Below, in pieces: positions 48,488 to 58,980 of a DNA stretch of 64,000 bases. The DNA comes from Gymnopus androsaceus JB14 (Eukaryota > Basidiomycota > Agaricomycetes > Agaricales > Omphalotaceae), in contig ML769465.1 of the NCBI GenBank assembly GCA_009733575.1, forward strand, positions 56,919 to 120,918, read 5' to 3'. The notes under the pieces are model-generated. The model saw only the letters and a list, made by a program, of their open reading frames with translations, made no database searches and was not told the origin of the DNA. How positions within the stretch are numbered: position 1 is the first letter of the stretch; each line of letters starts with the position of its first letter. Position numbers and translations under genes: made by a program.

Positions 48488-49726
48488 CTACGGTAGGCAG
48501 GAAGCCTAAGCTTCATCTTTCGATTTTTCATTTCCCTTGTCCGAAGACATAGCCACCTCAGGCTTCAGCTATTCAGTCCATCTTTCCCGATACTCACTTC
48601 CTGCCTTCCTGCGATCATCGTCGCATCTATGTCCCACCTGCAGGACCTATCCGACTCTTGGGATTACTGCCTGTGCCTCAACAGTTCCGACCTTGCGTGT
48701 TAAATGTCATGGCGATGTCTCACAGTGAATGCGACCAGATGATCGCCAGATGTCTTTTTTGAGCAAGAATATGACGGATTCAACTGTAGAGCCAGTTTAT
48801 GGGAATATCAAGACTTGGTCCAGTTGCTGTGGCTTTGAGGGGAAAGGCATGGTGCGGCCCGCGAGTGAGTCATTTTTCAAGGCATCAAGTTCAGATCCGC
48901 AGACCTCTAGGCTGTGTATGGAAGCGGGAGGACACAGCTGGGAAGCAGCGCGAGGAGAATAGTGTTACTGAGACAACCACATCAACAAATCTTAGGATAA
49001 GTAATGTAACAAAATATTGGACAAATGTCGCAACCGCATTGTAACTGGTGCATGAAAATGGATTCCGCTAGCTCAGACAATAGTTTTACGAGTGAAGCTA
49101 AGACTGAACTATTGAAATTCACATCCTCAACCAAAGAGACAGTCAAAGAGGAAGGCGAAAGTTGGGAGATATAAAATTTGAAGAATGAATATTTGATCTT
49201 GCAAGTAGTTACTTTCTGCAAAATTGTACCCTTTAGATTAACACGCCACATTGTATAACTGGTTCAAAGACTACTCTGCGCCGCCAACTTTCTTGGATGA
49301 TAGTGGCGTGATTGTACAGTAATAAGGTATTCGCCACGCATAATTAGGAACCTCGGGGCTCTCCAAACTCCTTGATCACTAGCCATGGCACAAGTTGGGC
49401 ATAAGCAGTAATCTAGGAGTTGGGTAGCTGACGACAATCATGGTAGGCGGGAAGTGAGTATGGGAAAGGACAATGGAGGTAAAATGAAGCTTGGGCTTCC
49501 CGCTTACCGTACACAACATTTAACACGCAAGCTCGGAACTGTTGAGGCACAGGCAGCGATCCCAAGAGTCGGATAGGCCCTGGGCGGGACGTAGGACACA
49601 AAGATGATTGCAGAAGGCGGGAAGTGAGTATGGGAAAAATGGACTGAATAGCTGAAGGTGGCTGCGTCTTCAGACAAAAATCGAAAAATGAAGCTTGCGC
49701 AGTGCTTCCCGCCTACCATAATACAC
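48488..49726. mobile_element. Inverted-repeat element with GGTAGGCRGGAAGC ends
   Basis: Left end CTACGGTAGGCAGGAAGC and right end GCTTCCCGCCTACCATA-like sequence (one arm interrupted) are inverted. The arms extend about 200 bp (48490-48710 against 49500-49720), and part of the terminus is repeated internally at 49440-49510. ATACAC flanks both sides, a possible 6-bp duplication. The equivalent site near 23970 is continuous. No transposase. Superfamily unknown. Confidence 0.55.
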
Positions 49727-49940
49727 AATAGGGTGCCAGGATCTGTTCAAGAAATGTTAGAGTGGATTACACGCAACATTCAGTGGAGTAATTATGGATT
49801 TTCCAGTGCCCCGGTATTTCCCATAATCAATCATCTGTAAGGAAAAATCGGTGGGATGACATGCAAACGCATCCAAAAAAAGCGCTGGACTCTCATATCA
49901 CTGGCACAGCCGCGTTTTTGCAAGATTGCGCAGACTTGAC

Positions 49941-49986
49941 AACTTGCCGATCGAATATAAGTATTGCGGTCGGAATTTAAGATGGC
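49941..49986 (+). promoter_or_regulatory. Conserved upstream box of DUF6534 copy D
   Basis: GAATATAAGTATTGCGGTCGGAATTTAAGATGGC, aligned to the boxes before copies A and C and ending about 40 bp before the ATG. Confidence 0.55.
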
Positions 49987-50024
49987 ACAGCTGGAATTTT
50001 CGTCCACAACTTTAATCCGTCAAA

Positions 50025-51960
50025 ATGGCTTCAACCACAACTCCCACTAGTACCGGAATAACCCTTCCTTCGTTTAAAAACACTCTTGGCGCACTCTTCA
50101 TAGGCTCTAATTTCGCCACAGCGTCAGGCTATTTCTGTTTTCTCTTTCTCTGGTTTGTTGACGTCTCTCACAGGCTTTATGGTGTTACCTGTGTACAAAC
50201 GTTCTTGTACCTCACTTCCCGTCGTTCACAATTCGATACCTGGGCAATGACAGGCTTTGTCCTAGTATTATTGTGAGCATTAGTTGTTCAATAATTCACT
50301 GCATCGCTGAAGTGTTCGTAGTGTGCGCTGTACATCATTATTTTGACAAATTCTGGGACTGATTTGCGAGTTTAGGCATTGGACATATCACAACAATGTG
50401 TCTATAGTGCCGGGCTGTATAAATTTCTCATTACTGATTTCGCCAATCCCCTTGCGCTTAACGCTGTAGGTCCAAACAGTGGTTTAAAGTAAGTGCTACA
50501 TTCGCTTAAACCACGCTAGTGTACAGCTGACTTTCTGGTCTCAAGGCTTATTGCTATGGTGAGCGCGTTTTGCAGCAAGTTGTATCACAATTCACTTGAG
50601 CTATGATCCAGGACGAGGGTCTTACCGGTGTATGTGAATCAATATTGGACCCTGCTAGCTGATCGAATGGTAGTCCTCTTTTTCAGCTTGGTGTTATTTT
50701 TCTCATCCAACTGTTAGTGATACACATGTCCCTGCACTGAAAATAGTAAAATACTGATTGAAATGTTCAGGTTCTTTTGTTTTCGCCTATGGGTAATCAG
50801 TACTACAGCATACAGTACTAAACTCATTCCAATCGCATTGGTTGCTCTTGCTGTATGTATATATCTTTATTGCATATTTTGATTGTCTACTGACCGGGAT
50901 ACTTAGCTTTCACTGTCCCTTCTCAACTGTGGCAAGTCTTCGAGTCATCTTTGCTCATTGGTGGATGTACATACTTATACTCCAGTTTCACTAGGTGCAT
51001 GGAGTGGTGTGTTCAGTTATTACGTCTTGCCATATAGTTCCTCAGTGGTATACAGCAATCTCGATTCTGGGGTATCAAAATACTATAGACAAAGGATTAG
51101 GAGATCCAATTTCAGATTTTTCGGTACATGAGAATCTTCTTAACTTCGTAAATATTATTATTCATGTCTCTCTTTTAAGGTGGCATGGAAATTAGGGACT
51201 GCAAGCGGGATAGCTTTCGATACAATTCTGACTGTAGCTCTCAGTGTGTGCTTTCAATGGAAAATCCCCAATTAAATGGCGAATGATTCAAAATGCATAG
51301 CGTCAAGCCTGTACCGCACTCGCTCGGGGATCAAAAAGTTAGGCCAGGTAGTTGTTCCATCCGAGTCTCCAAATTTGTTCATCAACTTTTTTGTGAAGGT
51401 CCAACCATGTTATCAATTTGATTATTATCACGACTGTAAACACAAATTTAATCACAACGTAGGTAAGAAAGTAGTGCTTATATCGTCTGGTACTCACGTC
51501 TTGCACAGACTCTTGTCTCTTGTCCAGTTAATTACTGTGAGCCTTTCATCGGCGTCAGATAATCCGAAAAATCTGACAATCTCTAATCCTAGTTTCTGGT
51601 CTTTCCAACTGCACAATACTACGCCGGAATTACACTTGTTCTCCCCAAGTCATACATGAACTGCTTCCTTGCCATGTCAGTACAGACCCCGTCGTTAGTA
51701 ACTAAGATTACTCATCTGATTCTTTAATCAGGTTAAATTATCGGGATTATCTCCAAAAGAAGTTGGACGACAATATCACCACTAACTTGGTGACCCTGGA
51801 ATCAACGAATGCTCGTTTAGGAAGCAGTCATTCAGTAAGTGGGTCTCTGTTTTTGTGTGATTCTTCATTAAATGTACATCAGACCTCAAATACCATGAGC
51901 TTTAGGGATGGTATTCACGTGCATATTGAAACGAAGTCTTCAAATGCAATGGCTGTTTGA
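50025..51960 (+). CDS. DUF6534-like multi-pass membrane protein, copy D
   Basis: The best-preserved member. Exon 1 is 50025-50122, exon 2 starts at 50174 (LYGVTCVQTFLYLTSRRSQF). Later exons give ALDISQQCVYSAGLYKFLI, TDFANPLALNAVGPNSGLK, LGVIFLIQLFFCFRLWVIST, WYTAISILGYQNTIDKGLGD, VAWKLGTASGIAFDTILTVA, SSLYRTRSGIKKSNHVINLI, IITTVNTNLITT, AQYYAGITLVLPKSYMNCF, LNYRDYLQKKLDDNITTN and a final exon TSNTMSFRDGIHVHIETKS ending AMAV. Phases agree across the joins I traced. About seven hydrophobic segments; no catalytic motif. The second intron boundary is ambiguous (donor at GTATTA or GTGAGC). It is followed 150 bp downstream by a Mutator-like element. Confidence 0.75.
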
Positions 51961-52130
51961 AGGCATGAAGCCCAAAGTTCTCCAACATAGAAAGAATCTA
52001 CTGTACTATTATGACTCAGGCTGTCAGTTCAATCATCTTATTGAAAAAGTGCCTTTCCAAAGTTTGAAATGTCTTTCTTTTGATTATTCCAATTTTTTTG
52101 GTCATATCTGTAAGGATTATTCTGTTTGAC

Positions 52131-52496
52131 AACCCCGGTTGTCGAACAACAACCCCGGTTGTCGAACAACAACCCCGGTTGTTGAACAACAACCCCGGTT
52201 GTCGAACAACAACCCCGGTTGTCGAACAACAACCCCGGTTGTCGAACAACAACCCCGGTTGTCGAACAACAACCCCGGTTGTCGAACAACAACCCCGGTT
52301 GTCGAACAACAACCCCGGTTGTCGAACAACAACCCCGGTTGTCGAACAACAACCCCGGTTGTCGAACAACAACCCCGGTTGTCGAACAACAACCCCGGTT
52401 GTCGAACAACAACCCCGGTTGTCGAACAACAACCCCGGTTGTCGAACAACAACCCCGGTTGTCGAACAACAACCCCGGTTGTCGAACAACAACCCC
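52131..52496. repeat. 18-copy 20-bp minisatellite
   Basis: Eighteen head-to-tail copies of AACCCCGGTTGTCGAACAAC plus a 6-base partial unit, identical except one unit with GTTG for GTCG (52181-52184). Each unit contains a small palindrome GTTGT-CGA-ACAAC. The unit also matches the inner part of the host element's inverted ends, so it probably grew from subterminal sequence. Stop-free frames on both strands (20-aa period) are a by-product of the unit. Confidence 0.95.
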
Positions 52497-52667
52497 TTTC
52501 CCAAGGGGTTGTTGTTTATACTTATCCAGCAACCCTGTTGTTGCAGGCCGGTTCTCCTCCAGAAGCTAGCGGCTAATATCATGGAGATGGTTTGTCAGAT
52601 TAATTTGACCACTCCCTGTCCTTACAATGAGCACCTAAGCACCAAATTTACATGTTGATATATTAAG

Positions 52668-53002
52668 TAGGGCTCTGCACCATACTGTATATGGTTACGG
52701 CTGTACCCCATATCAATTTTAAGCTCGACGGTACGGTTACAGTACGGCGTTTTCTGTACCGTATCACCGTAAATCGCGATGTCAAGACCTAAAAAAATCT
52801 TGTTGCCTAAGATGTCACCTGGAATATCTTCATTAAAGAGATATTCATCCCTACTAACAGCAGCGAATAGATGTAATGAGTATTGGGGAAGCTGTACATA
52901 TGCTGTATACATACGGCTCCTCCAAATCCTTCGATGGTACGGTTCTGTAATCGTAAATGCCGACCGTACAATCCGTAAATACGGCTACGACACAGAGCCC
53001 TA
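52668..53002. mobile_element. hAT-like MITE, TAGGGCTCTG family, 335 bp
   Basis: Starts TAGGGCTCTGCACCATAC and ends with the imperfect inverse ACACAGAGCCCTA. Subterminal TACGG/CCGTA repeats are like those in 21067-21685. The same family is found at 61948-62281. No clear duplication at this site. Confidence 0.75.
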
Positions 53003-54136
53003 GAGCCTCAGTGGGAAACATCCTGCACACATCTTTTACACAGAGACGTGCCTGAAAAACTGATGCTATGTACTTCGGTCCCAAACTGAAATCACCAGAC
53101 ATGAATAAAATAAATGATTATCACTGGCGGTGGCTCGGTCTTGACGGCAGAAGATCCGACCAACAACCCCTGATGTAAATTTTGTAAGGAAGGGGTTGTC
53201 AGATATTATCAAAAAGTATGGGGTTGTTGTTGACAACCGGGGTTGTCAAACAGAATAATCCTATCTGTAAACTGTTAAATCTTTCCAAGATCTGTGAATT
53301 GTACTTTTTTTCTTTTTTCTTTCTTGGCCAATAAGGCCATGATCACGACTGCGATGTACTGCTTTAACAGATGCGGATCGCCATATTGGTTGGCGGGAGA
53401 TGGTTGCAGAAGAACTCGCTCCTGTTTTTATTTTTCCCTGGTTTGTTGACATCTCTCACAGGCTATATGGGGTTACCTGTGTACAAAAATTCTTGTACCT
53501 CACTTCCTGTCATTCACAATTTGATACTTGGGCAATGTCAGGCTTTGTCCTGGTCTTATTGTGAGCATTGATTCCTCAATCATTTACTACATCACTGAAA
53601 TGTTCCTAGTGTGCATTATCCAGATATTATTCTGATAAAGGTTGCTTAAGTTACCAATGACTCTAGGCCTTGGATACAGTACATCAATGCCTTTACTCCA
53701 CTGGGATATATATTCTCATTACTGAATTTCTCAACCCTATTGCAATTACCTATGGAGGTCCAAATAGTGGCTCAAATTAAGTGCCACACTTTCTTGAGCC
53801 ACCCTAGTATACAATTGACTTGAACTATAATCCAGGATCAAACTTTGGCTGGCAGTGTATGTGGTTCAGTATTGAAGCCAACTATCTGATCAAATGGTTT
53901 TATTTCTCAAGCTTCCAACTATCCTTCTTGTCCAACTGTTAGTGATGCACATTTCTCTATTAAGCATACTAGTACTGAGAATACCGATTAAATGTTCAGG
54001 TTCTTTTGTTTTTGCCTGTGGGTAATCAGTACTACAGCATACAGAAAATTCATTCAAATTGCATTGGTTGCTCTTGCTGTAAGTATACATTATTTTTACT
54101 GTTGAGAAACGGACAAGCTCAGTTGGCGGGTACAAC

Positions 54137-54499
54137 TGTTGGAATATCAAAGGTAAATATATTCTATCGAACTATACATGGAACGCTTTCTCGTAGTCTC
54201 CACTTGTTTGTATCACCATCCCATGCACTCCACTACTATCGTCTCGCAGACTCCACGTAGTCTCTCGCCGTATCCACTTGCTCTCTCGCAGTACCCACTA
54301 TACCGTATGGACAGTAGCCACACATATTCATGCAGTAGCCACCTGCCCGATATATCGTTTGTACTTAGGACTGTATATAAGCTTAGGTACTATACCCTGT
54401 AATAACACCGTTGTCCCCCATCGATCTGTGTGATCGTTACTACTAAGTCCTGTGTGGACTTACTGCTGCTACTTCCTATTTAGGAACGTAACTCTAATA
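54137..54499 (+). repeat. Copia 5' LTR
   Basis: 363 bp from TGTTGGAATATC to CTCTAATA, with a TATA-like GTATATAAGC near 54375. The last 86 bp match the fragment at 6451-6536. Confidence 0.95.
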
Positions 54500-54557
54500 G
54501 GTTATGGGCCCCGGCCTTAACCATTGACGCATCTATTTGTGGACATAACCCTTGTTG

Positions 54558-56483
54558 ATGTCACAACCTAGGCCTACTGCACCAGCAGCTCGCAGAACAG
54601 CATCAGGACAAGCCGCCGCTGCCGCAGCATCCAGCAGTAAACCAGCGCCTTTACCATTACCATTACCAGCCACCGATCAGAAGGCACCTTGCGCTTCGAA
54701 ATCTCATATAGCAGATAAAGACGAAACCCGCGACAGGTGGTGGAATCCAAGCGACCAGAAGTGGTTTGTTTGTGCTAAACAACCTTGCCCAAACCGGTAC
54801 GATACTCCTCATAAGGATACTAAATACACTGCAGAATTACCGGATTACGCCGATCTACCTGATATTGTTCAGGAACAATATATCAAAATCGCAGAAAACG
54901 AAAGACAGGAGAAAAGACATAGCGAACGTCTAGCTGGCAAACAGAAAGCCGCAGCCTCATCTTCATCTAATCCCACTCCAGCACCTACTCCTTCACCAGC
55001 TCCAGTCTCGTTACCGAAACAAGAGCCACAGCAAACACCACCTCCACTTCCACCGAATCCATCTCCACAGCCATCTCCACAACAAACTCCACAGCCCTTA
55101 CCGAGTAATCTTCCACAAGGATCTCCACCCTCATCTCCATCAGATTCAGGATCTGAATCGTCAGGGGCATTTGAATCAGATTCCGACGACGACGACAATA
55201 TGTCTAAAGCACTAAAAGCCTTTGATAAGGTTACAACCTTAAAGTCGGACAGATCAAACTGGGATACGTGGAAAACTCGAGTAGAATTCGCAGCCAGATC
55301 TATCGGCTACCAGCGTTATTTTGAATGGAATCCACATTTGATAACGGATCCAGACGCAACGGAGAATGATAGAGAAAAGGACAATGACCTTTTGAATGCT
55401 ATCATTGGCAGGTTATCGGATGGAATATTCCGAAGGTATAGGAACTACAACAACACGAAACAGTTGTGGGAAAATTTACTCGCTGATTATGATTCTAAAA
55501 ACGCTCTTACTGAATCATTTTTGCAAAGACGACTTCACACCATGCGATGCTCGGACCCATCCAAGGTCAATAAACATTTGGACGATATGATCAGCATTCG
55601 CGACGACCTCACTACTAGGGGAATCGATATCAACGACGATATATTCGTCAACACCATCATGTCCTCTGTCCCCGACACCTTCAAAGCCACCATAAACGCA
55701 TTGGCTGTTTTCTCCGTGAAAGCAGACAAGAAGCTCAGTCCTGCCGAGCTTATTTCCACCATTCGTGCTGAATCAATGGTACACCAAATGCGACATGATC
55801 ACAAGAAGGAATCGGCAAACTATGCCGGTAACAGGGGAAGAGGAGGTTTCCGAGGTCGTGGAAATTCCTTTAGGGGAAATTCCCGAGGCAGAGGCAAAGG
55901 CCGCGGAGGATCGACGAGTCGTCAGGACTCCGTTTGTTATAACTGCGGAGGTAAAGGTCATTTTGGAAATCAATGTCCATCGGAGAAACGCAGTCAGGCC
56001 AATGAGGCCAAGGAGACAGTCCAGGGCTATACGGATGCGGATGGTATGTCCCAAGAGGATCGACATGCTATTTCCGGGTACGTTTTTATGTTGAATGGCG
56101 GAGCAGTATCTTGGTCGTCGAAACGACAAGATACCATTTCCTTATCCACCACGGAAGCCGAGTATATCGCTTTGACCCATGCGGCAAAGGAAGCGATCTG
56201 GCTTAGGAATCTTTTGTCGGAAATCTTTGGTCAAATTACTCATGCGATCCCTATCAAGTCAGACAATCAATCCGCCATCGCATTGGCGAAGGATGATCGT
56301 TTTCATGCCAGGACCAAACACATCGATATCCGATACCACTTCATCCGCTACGTCATCGAGGAAGGTAAAATTCGTCTCACATACTGCCCTACCGAAAACA
56401 TGACGGCAGACATCTTCACCAAAGCCTTACCTTCGATGAAAGCCAAACACTTCGCAGCATCCATGGGATTAGCAAAGGTTTGA
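54558..56483 (+). CDS. Gag-RNase H fusion polyprotein of Copia element
   Basis: 641 codons from ATG (MSQPRPTAPAARR). Residues 1-60 are Ala/Ser/Pro-rich. A Pro/Gln-rich linker spans about 140-200, followed by a Ser/Asp-rich acidic stretch. Residues 225-430 form the Copia-type Gag (UBN2-like: TLKSDRSNWDTWKTRVEF, ALTESFLQRRLHTMRC). Then an Arg/Gly-rich stretch and a CCHC zinc knuckle (CYNCGGKGHFGNQC, about 459-472). At about residue 485 the sequence jumps in frame to the Copia RNase H: YTDADGMSQEDRHAISGYVF, AVSWSSKRQDTISLSTTEAE, KSDNQSAIALA, HIDIRYHFI, TADIFTKALP. The acidic residues (D in TDADG, E in TEAEY, D in KSDNQ) are present. Protease, integrase and reverse transcriptase are absent, so the element depends on a partner for movement. 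The frame is fully open, consistent with recent activity or selection. Confidence 0.9.
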   Translation: MSQPRPTAPAARRTASGQAAAAAASSSKPAPLPLPLPATDQKAPCASKSHIADKDETRDRWWNPSDQKWFVCAKQPCPNRYDTPHKDTKYTAELPDYADLPDIVQEQYIKIAENERQEKRHSERLAGKQKAAASSSSNPTPAPTPSPAPVSLPKQEPQQTPPPLPPNPSPQPSPQQTPQPLPSNLPQGSPPSSPSDSGSESSGAFESDSDDDDNMSKALKAFDKVTTLKSDRSNWDTWKTRVEFAARSIGYQRYFEWNPHLITDPDATENDREKDNDLLNAIIGRLSDGIFRRYRNYNNTKQLWENLLADYDSKNALTESFLQRRLHTMRCSDPSKVNKHLDDMISIRDDLTTRGIDINDDIFVNTIMSSVPDTFKATINALAVFSVKADKKLSPAELISTIRAESMVHQMRHDHKKESANYAGNRGRGGFRGRGNSFRGNSRGRGKGRGGSTSRQDSVCYNCGGKGHFGNQCPSEKRSQANEAKETVQGYTDADGMSQEDRHAISGYVFMLNGGAVSWSSKRQDTISLSTTEAEYIALTHAAKEAIWLRNLLSEIFGQITHAIPIKSDNQSAIALAKDDRFHARTKHIDIRYHFIRYVIEEGKIRLTYCPTENMTADIFTKALPSMKAKHFAASMGLAKV

Positions 56484-56490
56484 AGGGGAG

Positions 56491-56853
56491 TGTTGGAATA
56501 TCAAAGGTAAATATATTCTATCGAACTATACATGGAACGCTTTCTCGTAGTCTCCACTTGTTTGTATCACCATCCCATGCACTCCACTACTATCGTCTCG
56601 CAGACTCCACGTAGTCTCTCGCCGTATCCACTTGCTCTCTCGCAGTACCCACTATACCGTATGGACAGTAGCCACACATATTCACGCAGTAGCCACCTGC
56701 CCGATATATCGTTTGTACTTAGGACTGTATATAAGCTTAGGTACTATACCCTGTAATAACACCGTTGTCCCCCATCGATCTGTGTGATCGTTACTACTAA
56801 GTCCTGTGTGGACTTACTGCTGCTACTTCCTATTTAGGAACGTAACTCTAATA
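56491..56853 (+). repeat. Copia 3' LTR
   Basis: 363 bp, one mismatch to the 5' LTR, followed by the ACAAC duplication. Confidence 0.95.
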
Positions 56854-57776
56854 ACAACCTCAGCAAGGAGGGGATCGACCATCAAGAACGGGGGCAAGAA
56901 CAATTAATTGGTAAAATGTAATTACCTACTTTATATACAGAAACAGATAGGGGTCACATGTGATGTGCGGAGTGGCCGGACAACCAATGGCTAAGTACTT
57001 ATCCAACACTCCCACTTGTACAGTCACATAGCACAGGGAATAGAAATATTGGGAGCAGGGACATCAGGTTCACAGGATGGAGGGTTTTGGATTGATCAGG
57101 TGAAGTTGGGGCATGTACATGCAAAGAAATGATAGGGATGAATGACCAGCAGCAGTGACAGGCTCCCACAGGCTCCCACTGGAATCAACAACAATTGGAT
57201 AACGGGGCTCCCACTGGAACCAGTAATGGGTACTGGCTTTGGCCCCAGTGGCAAACAACAAACAGGTGTAGACACGCGGCAACAGGCACAACAAGTGCAG
57301 CAACAAACAATGGGCGCTTTTGGATATGGCGCAGACATAATGGGCCAACAATGGGCATGGAAACACAGCAACAGGTACAACAAGTGCAGATGAATGATGG
57401 GCAAATGAATGTGGTGACAATTACGGCAATGAGCAGTGAATATGAGCAGATAAGCAAGTGATGGCAATGATAAGAGTGAGCAAGATCATTATTGAGCATC
57501 CAGTCTCATAATCTGTTGTGAAATGAACAAGCTCAGTCAGTGAGGAGGGAATCAAGCGGGGGCAAGAACAATTGATTGGTAATTCATATCTAGCTACCTT
57601 ATATACGGAAGCAGATAGGGGTACATGTGGTGTGTGGAGTGGCTGGACAACCAACAGCTAAGTACTTATCCAACATTTACATATTTTGATTGTTTACTGG
57701 TTGGAGATACTTAGCTTGCATTGTCTATTCTCAACTGTGGCAAGTAGCTAAGTCTCTGCTCTATGGGATATACATA

Positions 57777-57918
57777 CAGTTGAATATCTCATATGGAATA
57801 TGGTTGGGGAGCCCAAAAATGTATTCCATATAGTGGATATTCCATAAGACATACAGATTTGAGGGGAGTTTGGCATTTTGTATGGTCTAAATCATATTCC
57901 ATATGAGATATTCAACTG
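57777..57918. mobile_element. Tc1/mariner-type MITE, 142 bp
   Basis: Perfect-looking inverted ends CAGTTGAATATCTCATATGG and its inverse, flanked by TA on each side (57775-57776 and 57919-57920). The homologous intron in copy A (26960-26975, ATACATACTTATACTC) is the empty site, so insertion at TA is directly seen. Confidence 0.95.
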
Positions 57919-58479
57919 TACTTATACTCTAGCTGTACTAGGGGCAGGAATTGGTGGGCTGCATTCTTAATGTACTATAATTTTTCTTAGTGGAAAGCAA
58001 TACAACAACTGGGATTCAGGGATATCAAGATTGTGGTGCAGAATTTGCAATAAACTGGCATGGTCATTGTGGACTGCAAGCGGGATGGCTTTTGATACAA
58101 TTCTTACTGTAGCTCTCAGTGAGTGCCTTCAGCAATCCCCAAGTGAATCCTGAATGATTCAAATGCATAGCATCAAGCCTGTACCACGCTTGTTCAGGAA
58201 TTAAAAAGTTAGTCCAAGTAGTGGTCCATCTGTCGAATTCATTCATCAACTTTTTTATGTGAAGGTCTAAGTCATGTTATAGATTTAATCATCATCACGA
58301 CTGTAAACACAAATTTGATCACAACGTAAGTAAGAGAGCAGTATTTATATTGCTTTTGTAATCAAATCTTGTACAGACTTTTGTCTCTTGCCCAGTTAAT
58401 CACTGTAAGCCTAAGTTCATCCATGGCAGATAATTTGAAACATAGAAAACTGTATTTTGCGTTTTAATTCCACAGCAAT

Positions 58480-58690
58480 ACTTAAACTCCAGCGCTCCCA
58501 GCGCTGGCCAGCGCTTGCCATCTGTCAGAAAAATAAAATCATATGTCATTTCCAAATAAGGTAATTTTGCGGCTCTGGAGCTTCTGGGAGCCCCTCCTGC
58601 ATCGCCGGACCATCTGAGTCTGACGCTGAGCGCTGGGAACTCTGGACAGTTCGCTCAAGCACTGCCCACGTCATACAGGTTTTGCTGATG
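58480..58690 (+). repeat. GC-rich dispersed element, copy 1
   Basis: An inverted copy lies at 62993-63190: GGAGCTTCTGGGAGCCCCTC, CGGACCATCTGAGT and CAAGCACTGCCCACGTCATA are shared. One end is CAGGTTTTGCTGATG. It interrupts the DUF6534 copy E exon. Termini on the other side are unclear (repeated CAGCGCTCCCAGCGCTGG). Confidence 0.6.
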
Positions 58691-58980
58691 TACTTCTGTA
58701 CAGACCCCATCTTACTAGCTAAAGATTACTTGTCTAATTTCTTGACTAGGTTGAAACTATCGGGATTTTCTCCAAAAGAAGATGGGTGACAATACCGCCA
58801 CTAATTTGTTGACCCTGGAATCAATGAATGCTTGTTTAGGAAGCAGTCATTCAGTAAGTGGGTCTTTGTTTCTGTGTGATTCTTTCATTAATTGTACATC
58901 AGACCTCAAATACCATGAGCTTTAGAGATGGTATTCAAGTGCATATTGAAACAAAGTCTTCAAATGCAATGAACGTTTGA

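Larger units (their letters stand above)
52114..53261. mobile_element. Mutator-like (MULE) non-autonomous element with minisatellite, 1148 bp
   Basis: Inverted ends GGATTATTCTGTTTGACAAC and its exact inverse are flanked by a perfect 9-bp direct repeat TATCTGTAA (52105-52113 and 53262-53270). A 9-bp duplication is typical of Mutator-like elements. The left interior holds a 20-bp tandem array; the right subterminal region has only two or three related GGGGTTGTTG motifs. An hAT-like MITE (52668-53002) is nested inside. No transposase is present. Confidence 0.85.
54137..56853 (+). mobile_element. Young non-autonomous Copia element, 2717 bp
   Basis: Two 363-bp LTRs with one difference between them (T at about 54331, C in the other) are flanked by the 5-bp duplication ACAAC (54132-54136 and 56854-56858). 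GGTTATGGGCCCCGGCC after the 5' LTR is a probable primer-binding region, and GAAGGGGAG before the 3' LTR is the polypurine tract. The body has one long frame, Gag fused to RNase H. It lies inside the 5' LTR of the TRIM. Confidence 0.95.
54100..57675 (+). mobile_element. TRIM-like LTR element hosting a Copia insertion
   Basis: The 5' LTR is 54100-57008 (about 187 bp without the inserted Copia) and the 3' LTR 57514-57675 (162 bp). Both start TGTTG and end TATCCAACA and share GGGGGCAAGAACAATT and GTACTTATCCAACA. A 5-bp duplication TTTAC flanks it (54095-54099 and 57676-57680). Copy A of the host intron (26865-26885) shows the empty site. The internal region is only about 505 bp (57009-57513), with a Gln-rich coding-like stretch near 57250-57400 but no polymerase. 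Total length without the Copia is about 854 bp, a terminal-repeat retrotransposon in miniature. Confidence 0.85.
53462..58980 (+). pseudogene. DUF6534-like gene, copy E, split by nested retroelements
   Basis: 5' part: exon 2 at 53462 (LYGVTCVQKFLYLTS, DTWAMSGFVLV), then the FFCFCLWVISTTAYRKFIQI exon ending at the GTAAGT donor at 54080. The intron is interrupted at 54100 and resumes at 57676 after the TRIM. 3' part: a TASGMAFDTILTVAL exon (about 58070-58120), intervening exons with damage, LKLSGFSPKEDG-type frameshifted LNYRDYLQ exon (58750-58850), and the final exon ending at 58980. Exon 1 is missing, and a GC-rich insertion (about 58480-58690) sits in a late exon. This gene is dead. It defines the pre-insertion site for two transposons. 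Confidence 0.75.

Noticed and set aside
52131..52496. Regular direct repeats as a CRISPR-like array
   Set aside because: Units are contiguous with no spacers, in a eukaryotic window, inside a transposon; it is a minisatellite.
52016..52658. Long overlapping frames of 110-190 codons on both strands
   Set aside because: They are the stop-free translation of the 20-bp repeat (20-aa period) in several frames at once.
54337..54352. LTR difference as evidence for age in years
   Set aside because: One mismatch in 363 bp shows youth, but no substitution rate for this organism is available.
54869..55198. Antisense frame opposite the Gag linker
   Set aside because: Shadow of the Pro/Gln/Ser-rich Gag sequence; Gag-RNase H is the supported frame.
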